A DNA stretch of 64,000 nucleotides from an uncultured Fibrobacter sp. (GTDB lineage: Bacteria > Fibrobacterota > Fibrobacteria > Fibrobacterales > Fibrobacteraceae). The stretch is from contig NZ_ONDD01000015.1 in the NCBI RefSeq assembly GCF_900316465.1, positions 8,848 to 72,847 on the forward strand, written 5' to 3'. The notes beneath the pieces were generated by a model. That model ran no database searches and was not told the origin of the DNA. It saw only the letters and a program-made list of their open reading frames with translations. Below, piece after piece: positions 35,394 through 43,063 of the stretch. The first letter of the stretch is position 1; each line of letters opens with the position of its first letter. The position numbers and the translations under genes are program-made.

Positions 35394-35840
35394 TTAAATT
35401 GAAATTTCGATTTCAAACAGTTGGTTCGCAAGCCCGACCGTTGGTTCGAAATCGGCAATCTTCTTGAACCCGTATTTTTCGTATAGGCCGTGGTGCTCGC
35501 TTTTGAGATAAACTTTTTTGTAGCCGAGCCTTTGGGCGTAATCAAGCGCTGCGTCAATTAAGCTTTTGGATAGCCGCTCTCCCCGGAATTTTTCGCTAAC
35601 GTAAACGAGGTTAATAAAGGGGCTGCAATTGAATTTTGGAGGAATGTTCCCGTTCTCCTCGAGAACGCAAAAGCCGACAGCATCTTCACCGTGTACAGCA
35701 ATGAAAATTTTTTCCCAGTCTAGAAAATCGTTTTTTGACATTCGCTCGGCTAAACGACGCCCCGGCAGCCATGGGCAATCATTCGCGAAAGCGTGCGTCT
35801 TTTCCCACCATGGTTCATCTTTGTTGATCGCGATTATCAT
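35394..35840 (-). CDS. GNAT acetyltransferase
   Basis: The 148-residue protein has the GNAT core: beta4 SPFINLVYVSEKFRGERLSKSLIDAAL with the acetyl-CoA pyrophosphate-binding loop (R-G-E-R-L-S in the Q/R-x-x-G-x-A position, about 88-96) and the C-terminal YKKVYLKSEHHGLYEKYGFKK. The substrate is unknown. It precedes the GNAT remnant on the same strand. No clear ribosome binding site was seen. Confidence 0.85.
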   Translation of the reverse strand: MIIAINKDEPWWEKTHAFANDCPWLPGRRLAERMSKNDFLDWEKIFIAVHGEDAVGFCVLEENGNIPPKFNCSPFINLVYVSEKFRGERLSKSLIDAALDYAQRLGYKKVYLKSEHHGLYEKYGFKKIADFEPTVGLANQLFEIEISI

Positions 35841-35967
35841 TGCTTGCCTCGGCTTTTAAAGAATCCCTGTAGGACTTAACTAAACAAGATAAACCTCTTT
35901 TAGGACAATATACCACTTTTTCAAAGGTATAGTTTTACCTCAGCTCATAAAGAGCCCTTATAAGTTT

Positions 35968-36498
35968 TTACGGGTACTTCGCTCCGGGAATATCCTTCAA
36001 AACTTCTTTCCAGAAATCGCGGAATTCCTTTTCGGTGACGGTGCCGCCTGCAGAGAGTAGGCGGTAGTGTTCGCCCTGCCAATGGTATTCGACAGGCGCT
36101 GCGTCAAAGCCGTTGCGCAAGTAAAATTCGCGCCGACGGTTCCGGCGTTCAAGTTCCTCGTCGTCCTTGGAATCTTCTTCGACTTCGATATCGACGACAA
36201 TGCGCGTGTCGGGGTGCTGCTTGCGGATGGCCTGCAAAATTTGCGAGCCGTACCCGCGGCTGCGCAGTTCTGGCATAACCGCAAAATAGACGATGTTCGT
36301 AATGTCTCCGTGCGAAATGGAATTTGAAAACCCGCAGAACGTATCTCCATCGAAAAACGCCCAAAATTCCCGCTTGATTTTGTTGTCGAGTAAATGCTTT
36401 ATGGGAATTCGTTCGTTCGCCGGGAACGCCGATTCATACAGCGCCTTGACCTGCGAAAACCACGGAGATTTCTTTGTGACTTCGAAAAACTGGAGCAT
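35968..36498 (-). CDS. GNAT acetyltransferase
   Basis: The 176-residue protein has the GNAT motif A region NIVYFAVMPELRSRGYGSQILQAIRK (about 72-97) with the R-x-x-G-Y-G acetyl-CoA loop, followed by the charged stretch EVEEDSKDDEELERRNRRREFYLRNGF. It is similar in its last third to the truncated frame at 35219-35323, so the family was duplicated locally. The substrate is unknown. The gap of 127 bases to the previous gene contains no visible gene. Confidence 0.87.
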   Translation of the reverse strand: MLQFFEVTKKSPWFSQVKALYESAFPANERIPIKHLLDNKIKREFWAFFDGDTFCGFSNSISHGDITNIVYFAVMPELRSRGYGSQILQAIRKQHPDTRIVVDIEVEEDSKDDEELERRNRRREFYLRNGFDAAPVEYHWQGEHYRLLSAGGTVTEKEFRDFWKEVLKDIPGAKYP

Positions 36499-36566
36499 CG
36501 GCAGAAAGAATAGGATAATGCGGTTTGTGCGTCAACTTGGGGCGCGCGCTTCGGTGTGTTTTAGTG

Positions 36567-36574
36567 TATATTTA
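36567..36574 (+). promoter_or_regulatory. TATATTTA promoter element of the SDR gene
   Basis: TATATTTA is followed by five bases and then the ATG at 36580; no ribosome binding site fits. Confidence 0.5.
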
Positions 36575-36579
36575 CCAAC

Positions 36580-37290
36580 ATGAAATCGTTTGAAGATAAA
36601 GTGGTCGTGGTGACGGGCGGGGCGCACGGGATTGGCGCTACCGTCGTGAGTGAATTCGAGAAAGAGGGCGCGAAGGTTGCGTACATCGACATTCGCGAGA
36701 ATCCCTGCTTTGTGGGGGACCTTTCCAAGAAGGAAGTCCTCGAAAAATTTGCAAACTTCGTCATCGAGAAGTACGGGCACGTGGATGTGCTCGTGAATAA
36801 CGCGCTCCCGCTGATGAAGGGCATAGACGAGTGCAGTTACGAAGAATTCAGCTACGCGCTGGCCGTGGGCGTGACTGCTCCTTTTTACCTCGCGAAACTT
36901 TTCGCACTGCATTTCGGGTCGGGCGCAAGCATCATAAACATTTCTTCGAGTCGCGACCGAATGAGTCAACCGCAAACGGAAAGCTATACGGCGGCAAAGG
37001 GCGGGATTGCAGCCCTCACGCATGCGCTGGCCGTGAGTTTTGCTGGTCGCGTGCGCGTGAATTCGATTTCGCCGGGCTGGATCGATACGGATTTCAAGGT
37101 CTACGAAGGCCCCGACGCCACTCAGCAGCCCGCGGGCCGTGTCGGGAACCCGCTCGACATCACGAACATGGTGCTTTACCTTGCCAGCGACAAGGCCGGC
37201 TTCATTACCGGCGAAAACATTTGCATCGACGGCGGCATGACCCGCCAGATGATTTACCACAACGATTGTGGCTGGAAATTGGAAGTGTAA
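36580..37290 (+). CDS. SDR-family oxidoreductase
   Basis: The 236-residue protein has the NAD(P)-binding TGGAHGIG (12-19), the VLVNNA motif (about 82-87), the catalytic Ser in IINISSS, the YTAAK catalytic pair, and the ISPGWIDTDF block after it. It is a classical short-chain dehydrogenase of normal length. The substrate is not predictable. It is followed by an SDR-typical GGMTR end and is a single gene. Confidence 0.93.
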   Translation: MKSFEDKVVVVTGGAHGIGATVVSEFEKEGAKVAYIDIRENPCFVGDLSKKEVLEKFANFVIEKYGHVDVLVNNALPLMKGIDECSYEEFSYALAVGVTAPFYLAKLFALHFGSGASIINISSSRDRMSQPQTESYTAAKGGIAALTHALAVSFAGRVRVNSISPGWIDTDFKVYEGPDATQQPAGRVGNPLDITNMVLYLASDKAGFITGENICIDGGMTRQMIYHNDCGWKLEV

Positions 37291-37324
37291 AGTAGCCCTT
37301 TCAGGACAAGTTGGTTAGGAAAGA

Positions 37325-37368
37325 TTATATTTCCGCAGGATAAAACAGGCCGTTGTGGCGAAGGAGAA
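37325..37368 (+). promoter_or_regulatory. Leader shared by the two FISUMP genes (first copy)
   Basis: ATTATATTTCCGC-GGATAAA followed by a GCC-TTG-G stretch and CGAAGGAG precedes the gene at 37372. The same block, about 50 bases with few changes, precedes the paralogue at 40166 (from about 40119). It contains the likely promoter (TATATTTC) and the ribosome binding site, so both genes should be expressed alike. Confidence 0.55.
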
Positions 37369-37371
37369 TTT

Positions 37372-39009
37372 GTGAAAAAGATTGACCGTGTCATCCTGAG
37401 CGAAGCAACAAAGTTGCGTAGTCGAAGGATCTCTACTTATTTATTCATTTCTGTATTGTTGGCGCTCTTGGTAGCTTGTGGCGACGACAACAGCAGCAAT
37501 TCTGCGTCTAATTCCGACGAGGAATCTTCTTCGTCTGTTTGCAAGAACTGTGACGATTCTAGCAGTTCGAAGGCGAAGTCCAGTAGTTCTTCTGCGAAAT
37601 CGTCTAGTTCAGAGAAGAAACCTTGCGTTGTGGGCAAAGACAAGAATTGCTTTGAGGATGAACGTGACGGTCAGACATATAGGACTGTCAAGATCGGTAC
37701 GCAGATTTGGATGGCCGAAAATCTGAACTTCAAGGTAGGAAACAGTGCCTGCTACGACGACGAAAAAAGTAACTGCACCAAATATGGAAGGCTTTACACT
37801 TGGGGCGCTGCAATAGACAGTGTCGGAAAATACGGCGAGAATGCCAAGGGCTGTGGCAATGGCGAACATTGCACCCCGATACCCCCTGTGCGCGGAATTT
37901 GTCCTGAAGGTTGGCATTTGCCCGATACGACGGAATGGAGAGTTCTGATTGATGTGGCTGGTGGCGAAGATGATGCCGGCAAGGCGCTCAAGTCCAAGAG
38001 TGGCTGGAAAAATGACGGCAACGGCACAGATGAATTCGGATTCTCGGCACTCCCTGTCGGAGGCCGGTTCGGCGGTAGTTTCGATGGCGACTATTTCGAT
38101 GAAGGCCTCCGCGCTGATTTCTGGACATCCTCTTATTCGTACCGCGTCTTGGGCGGGGCAATCGATATGGGTCTAATGGATAACTCCGATGGAGTATTCA
38201 TGGACGTTATCAGTTCCCGCGTCGGCAGCAGCGACCGCGGATATTCCATCCGCTGTCTTAGTGACGAGTCTACGATTCCCGAGCCAAAGTCATCTAGCAG
38301 TGAATCTTCGTCATCAAGTTTGATGCAGGAAAGAGAGCCATGTGATGTTGAAACGGATGAAAATTGCATTAAAGACGAACGTGACGGACATACATATAGG
38401 ACTGTCAAAATTGGTGAGCAGACGTGGATGGCAGAGAACTTGAATTATGCATACACTGGTGTTCCCTATAAATTTGAGGTACTCGGTAAGGCCTACACTT
38501 CCGATTCCATTAGCTGGTGCTATAACGATTCTGCTGAATACTGCGCCAGATATGGTCGCTTTTACACTTGGTCTGCCGTGATGGACAGTGCGGGAACTAC
38601 GAAAGGCTGCCGAGGCGGCTATATGGCAACTTGTTCGAAGAAATACCCATTTCGCAGTGTATGTCCCGAGGGCTGGCACCTGCCTGAAAAAGAAGAATGG
38701 GGCACTCTGGTCGCATCTGTTGGGGGCGAAAAGATTGCTGGAAAAAAACTCAAATCCACATACGGCTGGGAAAATGACGGAAACGGCACGGATGAATTCG
38801 GATTCTCGGCGTTTCCTGCTGGTCAAAGGAGCGTCTATGGTTTATTCAACTTTATGGGTGAAAAGATTTGTTTTTGGAGTGCAAGCGATGGCGGCGGTAG
38901 TCTTGACGCCTATTGCTTGCTCTTGGTCAGTGAAGGTTATGCTGATGAAGCGAACTTAACCCCAGGAGACAAGAGTATTGGTCGCCCCGTCCGTTGCGTA
39001 AAGGACTAG
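37372..39009 (+). CDS. FISUMP lipoprotein with two paralogous domains
   Basis: The 545-residue protein starts with GTG after CGAAGGAG. Its n-region is unusually long: lipidated Cys36 follows RVILSEATKLRSRRIST, which is encoded by a dispersed repeat. The mature start is CGDDNSS, followed by a Ser/Lys linker. Two Fibrobacter major paralogous (FISUMP) domains follow, about 95-295 and 335-545, each with DGxTYRTVKIGxQxWMAENLN, CPEGWHLP and DEFGFSALPVGGR-like blocks. These domains are related to formylglycine-like/C-type-lectin sulfatase-modifying folds in general, but have no known function; surface display is likely. Confidence 0.9.
   Translation: MKKIDRVILSEATKLRSRRISTYLFISVLLALLVACGDDNSSNSASNSDEESSSSVCKNCDDSSSSKAKSSSSSAKSSSSEKKPCVVGKDKNCFEDERDGQTYRTVKIGTQIWMAENLNFKVGNSACYDDEKSNCTKYGRLYTWGAAIDSVGKYGENAKGCGNGEHCTPIPPVRGICPEGWHLPDTTEWRVLIDVAGGEDDAGKALKSKSGWKNDGNGTDEFGFSALPVGGRFGGSFDGDYFDEGLRADFWTSSYSYRVLGGAIDMGLMDNSDGVFMDVISSRVGSSDRGYSIRCLSDESTIPEPKSSSSESSSSSLMQEREPCDVETDENCIKDERDGHTYRTVKIGEQTWMAENLNYAYTGVPYKFEVLGKAYTSDSISWCYNDSAEYCARYGRFYTWSAVMDSAGTTKGCRGGYMATCSKKYPFRSVCPEGWHLPEKEEWGTLVASVGGEKIAGKKLKSTYGWENDGNGTDEFGFSAFPAGQRSVYGLFNFMGEKICFWSASDGGGSLDAYCLLLVSEGYADEANLTPGDKSIGRPVRCVKD
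37387..37433 (+). repeat. Dispersed repeat GTCATCCTGAGCGAAG...GAAGGATCTC inside a signal-peptide coding region
   Basis: The element has outer arms ATCCT (37393-37397) and AGGAT (37426-37430) around GCAAC-AAA-GTTGC. Sequences like GTCATCCTGAGCGAAG..GAAGGATCT are common dispersed repeats in bacterial genomes (from memory). It is read in frame as residues 6-22 of the FISUMP lipoprotein. Confidence 0.6.
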
Positions 39010-39015
39010 TAAGGC

Positions 39016-39609
39016 ATGAAAAATCTTGTTATTTATGTGCATGGGAAGGGCGGAAACGTTGACGAGACTTTACATTATAAGAGCTTGTTCTCTGATGCTG
39101 ATGTTCTTGGTTTTGATTACAAGGCCGAAACCCCGTGGGATGCCCAAAAGGAATTTCCGGTATATTTTGATTCTGTTGCGGTGGGCTACGATGATGTGAC
39201 CCTTATTGCAAATAGCATCGGGGCTTTCTTTTCGATGAATGCGCTAGGCGATAAGCCTATCAAACAGGCATACTTTATTTCGCCGATGGTCAACTTGGAA
39301 AAGTTGATTTGCGATATGATGATGTGGGCGGGAGTCTCCGAAGAGGAACTCCGCGAAAAGAAAACCGTGCCGACGAATTTCGGCGAAACGCTTTCGTGGG
39401 AATACCTGTGTTACGTGCGTGAAAATCCGCTTGTGTGGCCCATCCCAACAAAGATTCTGTACGGCTCGAATGACAATTTGACCTCGCTAGAAACGATGCG
39501 CGAATTCGCCCAGAAAATCGGAGCCCCCTTGACCGTAATGGACGGCGGCGAACACTGGTTCCACACCACCGAACAGATGTCCTTTTTGGACAAGTGGATT
39601 CTAAAGTAA
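39016..39609 (+). CDS. Small alpha/beta hydrolase
   Basis: The 197-residue protein has YVHGKGGN (about 7-14), a nucleophile elbow ANSIG (Ser67) and a catalytic His in GGEHWFH near 180-186, with an acidic residue in YGSNDNLTS. It belongs to the small RBBP9/YdeN-like or YqiA-like alpha/beta hydrolase group; the substrate is unknown. It follows the FISUMP gene by six bases and may be co-transcribed. Confidence 0.82.
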   Translation: MKNLVIYVHGKGGNVDETLHYKSLFSDADVLGFDYKAETPWDAQKEFPVYFDSVAVGYDDVTLIANSIGAFFSMNALGDKPIKQAYFISPMVNLEKLICDMMMWAGVSEEELREKKTVPTNFGETLSWEYLCYVRENPLVWPIPTKILYGSNDNLTSLETMREFAQKIGAPLTVMDGGEHWFHTTEQMSFLDKWILK

Positions 39610-39680
39610 AATTTGTTGACGGTTATTAAATAATAACCTATATTAAATTATACCGAAGATATTTGAAAGGGGGGGGCTTT

Positions 39681-40103
39681 ATGAATGAAATTACGGAAAA
39701 AGATGTAAAAAGGCTTTGGGTTGAGAAAGACGCTGTTTGTGTCGAACTGAAAGACGGCCGAATCGGGCGTGAACTCATCCGAGATTACGAACCGCTGCGG
39801 AAGGCTACGCGAAAGCAGTTGGAGAACTGCCGCGTAGATTGCGATGGCGTGTGGTTTGACGATCTGGACGAGGGCCTGGAACTTTCGGGATTCTTTTCGC
39901 CGAAAAAGACAAATCCCATTGGCCGCATATTTTGGTTGTTTCCCGAACTAAACGCCTCGGCGTTTGCCCGTCGATTGGGGATTCCCCAGCCCCTGTTCGC
40001 CGCATACGTAAACGGAACGAAGAAACCTTCTTCGGCAAGGAAAAAACTCATTGACGAGGAACTCCGCCGCATCGGCAAGGAATTGCTGAAAACTGTGGAT
40101 TAG
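39681..40103 (+). CDS. DUF2442 protein with C-terminal helix-turn-helix
   Basis: The 140-residue protein has a DUF2442 domain (about 8-70: VKRLWVEKDAVCVELKDGR, PLRKATRKQLENCR) and a C-terminal helical part (NASAFARRLGIPQPLFAAYVNGTKKPS) that looks like a lambda-type HTH. Members often occur beside DUF4160 as possible toxin-antitoxin parts; no DUF4160 gene is here. It may be a small DNA-binding regulator. The leader contains a run of eight G bases just before GCTTT and the ATG. Confidence 0.75.
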   Translation: MNEITEKDVKRLWVEKDAVCVELKDGRIGRELIRDYEPLRKATRKQLENCRVDCDGVWFDDLDEGLELSGFFSPKKTNPIGRIFWLFPELNASAFARRLGIPQPLFAAYVNGTKKPSSARKKLIDEELRRIGKELLKTVD

Positions 40104-40165
40104 CAGATGAGGGAATAATTATATTTCCGCCGGATAAATTGAGCCATTGGGACGAAGGAGTTTTT

Positions 40166-41269
40166 ATGAAAAAGATTTTTGTGGCGTTGAGCATGGTGGC
40201 GTTTTTGGCGGCGTGTGATGATTCGTCGTCGGCATCGGCAGAGAACAATGAACCTACGACTTTGAGTAGTGCCGAAGAGCAGGGAAGTTCATCTTCTCGT
40301 CATTGCGAGGAGTGTAACGACGAAGCAATCTCTAGCAGTATTGAGGAGTTGAATGGGACTAGCTCGTCCAGCAGTGTAAAGGAGAAGTCTTCGTCAAGCT
40401 ATACTCAGGGTGATGCGAAGCAATCTAGTTCTAGCGAAAAGTCTGGGAAGTCTAGCAGTAATCTGATTGAATCTTCGTCCAGTTCGGTAACGTCTGAATC
40501 GACTGAAAAATCGAGTAGCTCGGAGAAACTGCCCGAGACAAGTAGCAGTTCGGAAAAAGAGCCCGAATCAAGTAGTAGTTCTTTGGGTGGGATTGAGTTT
40601 TCGTCAAGTAGCGTCATCCTGAGCAGTAGTGACGTATCTATTCCTTCGTCTAATTCTGTTGTGTTGGCAACTCCGTGCAAAAACGAAACAGAAGACAATT
40701 GTGAATATGGTGAATTGTCAGACGAACGTGGTGGTCGAACTTATAAGACGGTAAAAATTGATAACCAATGGTGGATGGCTGAAAACCTGAATTACGAAAG
40801 CGCGAACAGTTGGTGCGGTGGCGGACGTACTACAGCAAATGGTGTCGAACGTATTACGACAGAAGGCGATTGTGCCGTCTATGGTCGCCTTTACACATGG
40901 ACTGCGGCAACAACCGCATGCCCTAGCGGTTGGCACCTGCCAAGTAAGGCTGAATGGGAAACCTTGTTCACTGCAGTTGGTGGACAATCAACGGCAAGCA
41001 ATGTGCTCAAGTCCACATCCGGTTGGTATGTCGCCCGCAATGGTACTGATGTCTATGGTTTTTCGGCGTTACCTGCCGGTGGTAGGAGCGACGTTGGGGG
41101 GTACTACAACAAGGGCGATGACGCATATTTTTGGAGTTCTACAGAGGACAATCGCTACAGCGCGTACTACACGACTTTATACTACGACTCCGATAAAGGC
41201 TTCGACAATGCGAAGTTTATCAACGACGGTAAGGACTACGCCTTCTCTGTTCGTTGCTTAAAGGACTGA
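40166..41269 (+). CDS. FISUMP lipoprotein, single domain
   Basis: The 367-residue protein has lipobox FLAAC (Cys17), mature start CDDSSS, and a Ser-rich linker up to about residue 170 with Lys/Glu-Ser repeats. One FISUMP domain follows (about 190-367): GGRTYKTVKIDNQWWMAENLNYES, TACPSGWHLP, DVYGFSALPAGGR. The linker includes RHCEECNDEAI (about 45-56), encoded by another dispersed repeat and adding two cysteines. It is the paralogue of the 37372 gene with a matching leader. The function of the domain is unknown; it is likely exposed on the cell surface. Confidence 0.9.
   Translation: MKKIFVALSMVAFLAACDDSSSASAENNEPTTLSSAEEQGSSSSRHCEECNDEAISSSIEELNGTSSSSSVKEKSSSSYTQGDAKQSSSSEKSGKSSSNLIESSSSSVTSESTEKSSSSEKLPETSSSSEKEPESSSSSLGGIEFSSSSVILSSSDVSIPSSNSVVLATPCKNETEDNCEYGELSDERGGRTYKTVKIDNQWWMAENLNYESANSWCGGGRTTANGVERITTEGDCAVYGRLYTWTAATTACPSGWHLPSKAEWETLFTAVGGQSTASNVLKSTSGWYVARNGTDVYGFSALPAGGRSDVGGYYNKGDDAYFWSSTEDNRYSAYYTTLYYDSDKGFDNAKFINDGKDYAFSVRCLKD
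40298..40332 (+). repeat. Dispersed repeat CGTCATTGCGAGGAG...GACGAAGCAATCTC inside the Ser linker
   Basis: This 35-base stretch matches the CGTCATTGCGAGGAG..CGACGAAGCAATCTC repeat that occurs widely in bacterial genomes (from memory). It is read in frame inside the 40166 lipoprotein linker. A 13-base match to the other repeat type (CGTCATCCTGAGC) lies further along the same linker at 40612-40624. Confidence 0.6.
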
Positions 41270-41476
41270 CCGCAAGGCGAACGCTGCACAGAGGCGCTGG
41301 AAAGCCCTAAGGCGGAAGAAGATAAGTCGGCGAGCGGACAGTAAAGGCCGAAGGCCGTAATTTGTCCGCGAGGCGAGCTTAGCTCTGGAGCCGTGGGCTG
41401 TTTGATGCCGGGGCGTTGCGGGGTGTCCCCGCTAGAGAGGGTGGTGTAGGACTCGGCGAGAGTCGAGGCCGAAAAC
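41270..41476 (+). ncRNA. Structured 3' region or small RNA candidate upstream of ilvC
   Basis: The 297-base gap holds no open frame but several stable hairpins in a row: GCGGACA / TGTCCGC (41334-41369, with GGCC-GAA-GGCC inside), GCGGGG-TGT-CCCCGC (41418-41432), GACTC-GGCGA-GAGTC (41450-41464), then a terminator. A G/C-rich, purine-skewed sequence continues throughout. It may be a structured 3' end of the FISUMP mRNA, a small RNA, or an inserted repeat. I do not recognise the family. Confidence 0.3.
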
Positions 41477-41498
41477 AGGGGGATTCTTCCCCCTTTTA
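41477..41498 (+). terminator. Rho-independent terminator upstream of ilvC
   Basis: Seven-pair stem AGGGGGA / TCCCCCT, loop TTCT, followed by TTTATAG. The ilvC promoter-like TATCTTTC (41523-41530) lies after it. Confidence 0.75.
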
Positions 41499-41566
41499 TA
41501 GACGAAAGAACGGCTAAAATGCTATCTTTCCCCCCGGAAACATTCTAATTAACAGAGGTTCAAAAA

Positions 41567-43045
41567 ATGAATTATTTCAATTCTATCCCTATGCGTCGCC
41601 AACTCGAAGAAATTGGCCACTGCCGTTTCATGGAACATTCTGAATTCAGCCGTGGTGTTGAAGCCCTCAAGGGCAAGAAGATCGTGTTCGTCGGTTGCGG
41701 TGCCCAGGGTCTCCATCAGGGTCTTGACCTGCGCGATAGCGGCCTCGACGTCTCTTACACGCTCCGCAAGGAAGCCATCGAACAGAAGCGCCAGTCCTGG
41801 AAGAACGCTACTGAAAACGGCTTCAAGGTCGGTACCTACGAAGAAATGATTCCGGATGCAGACCTCGTTTGCAACCTCACACCGGACAAGCAGCACCACA
41901 ACGTGATTCCGGCCATCATGAAGCTCATGAAGAAGGGCGCCGCCCTCTCTTACAGCCACGGCTTCAACATCGTTGAAGAAGGCCAGGAAATCCGCAAGGA
42001 CATCACGGTGATCATGGTCGCCCCGAAGGGCCCGGGTTCCGAAGTCCGTAGCGAATACGTTCGCGGTTTCGGTATGCCCTGCCTTATCGCTGTGCACCCG
42101 GAAAACGACCCCGAAGGTAAGGGCTGGGACTACGCCAAGGCTTACGCCGCTGGCCTCCATGCCGACCGTCCGGGCGTTCTCGAAAGCTCTTTCGTTGCCG
42201 AAGTGAAGTCCGACCTCATGGGCGAACAGACCATCCTTTGCGGTATGCTCCAGACCGGCACGATCCTCTGCTACGACAAGATGGTGAAGGATTTCGGCGT
42301 TGAACCGGCTTACGCGGTCAAGCTGCTCCAGTACGGCTGGGAAACCATTTCTGAAGCCCTGAAGCACGGCGGCATCACCAACATGATGGACCGTCTCTCC
42401 AACCCGGCCAAGATCCGCGCCACGGAACTCGCCGAAAAGATGAAGAAGATCATGAAGCCGCTCTACTGCGAACACCAGGACAACATCATCTCTGGCAAGT
42501 TCTCCAGCACCATGATGGTGGACTGGGAAGCCGGCGACAAGGATTTGCTCAAGTGGCGTGGCGAAACGGGCGAGCTCGAATTCGAAAAGGTCGAAGCTAC
42601 CGACAAGGTCATCACCGAACAGGAATACTTCGACCGCGGCGTTCTCATGACCGCCATGATCAAGGCCGGTGTGGAACTCGCATTTGAAACCATGTGCTCC
42701 GTGGGCATCAAGCCGATGAGCGCCTACTACGAATCCCTCCACGAAACTCCGCTTATCGCCAACCTCATCGCTCGTAAGAAGTTGTACGAAATGAACCGCG
42801 TGATCAGCGACACCGCCGAATACGGTTGCTACCTGTTCGCCAACAAGTGCGTGCCTCTGCTCGCCGACTTTATGAAGAACGAAGTGAAGAAGGACGACAT
42901 CGGCGCTATCTATGGCGAAGGCAAGACCACCGCTGTGGATAACGAAGAGCTCATCAAGGTGAACAAGAACATCCGTCAGCATCCGGTGGAAGAAGTCGGT
43001 GCTTGGCTGCGTGAACGCATGAGCGGCATGACGAAAGTTGTCTAA
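41567..43045 (+). CDS. ilvC: Ketol-acid reductoisomerase, class II
   Basis: IlvC isomerises and reduces acetolactate in Val, Leu and Ile synthesis, using NADPH and Mg2+. The 492-residue protein is the long class II form with the duplicated knotted domain. It shows the NADPH loop VGCGAQGLHQ (about 43-52), LRKEAI, the HGFN motif and the metal-binding EVKSDLMGEQT block with Asp and Glu. The second domain repeats the pattern. A weak AGAGG precedes the ATG. Other ilv genes are not in the window. Codon use here is strongly biased to C-ending codons, as in highly expressed genes. Confidence 0.97.
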   Translation: MNYFNSIPMRRQLEEIGHCRFMEHSEFSRGVEALKGKKIVFVGCGAQGLHQGLDLRDSGLDVSYTLRKEAIEQKRQSWKNATENGFKVGTYEEMIPDADLVCNLTPDKQHHNVIPAIMKLMKKGAALSYSHGFNIVEEGQEIRKDITVIMVAPKGPGSEVRSEYVRGFGMPCLIAVHPENDPEGKGWDYAKAYAAGLHADRPGVLESSFVAEVKSDLMGEQTILCGMLQTGTILCYDKMVKDFGVEPAYAVKLLQYGWETISEALKHGGITNMMDRLSNPAKIRATELAEKMKKIMKPLYCEHQDNIISGKFSSTMMVDWEAGDKDLLKWRGETGELEFEKVEATDKVITEQEYFDRGVLMTAMIKAGVELAFETMCSVGIKPMSAYYESLHETPLIANLIARKKLYEMNRVISDTAEYGCYLFANKCVPLLADFMKNEVKKDDIGAIYGEGKTTAVDNEELIKVNKNIRQHPVEEVGAWLRERMSGMTKVV

Positions 43046-43063
43046 TCGGCGCAATACGGCGTT

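Noticed and set aside
40218..40680. Ser-rich repetitive coding region of the 40166 lipoprotein as a phase-variable tandem repeat or CRISPR-like array
   Set aside because: The repeats are at protein level with mixed Ser codons, have no exact DNA unit and no regular spacing; it is a linker.
41549..43054. A long minus-strand open frame (about 500 codons) opposite ilvC
   Set aside because: It mirrors the biased third-position codon use of ilvC, shows no domain, and is His/Val-rich as typical antisense shadows are; ilvC is certain.
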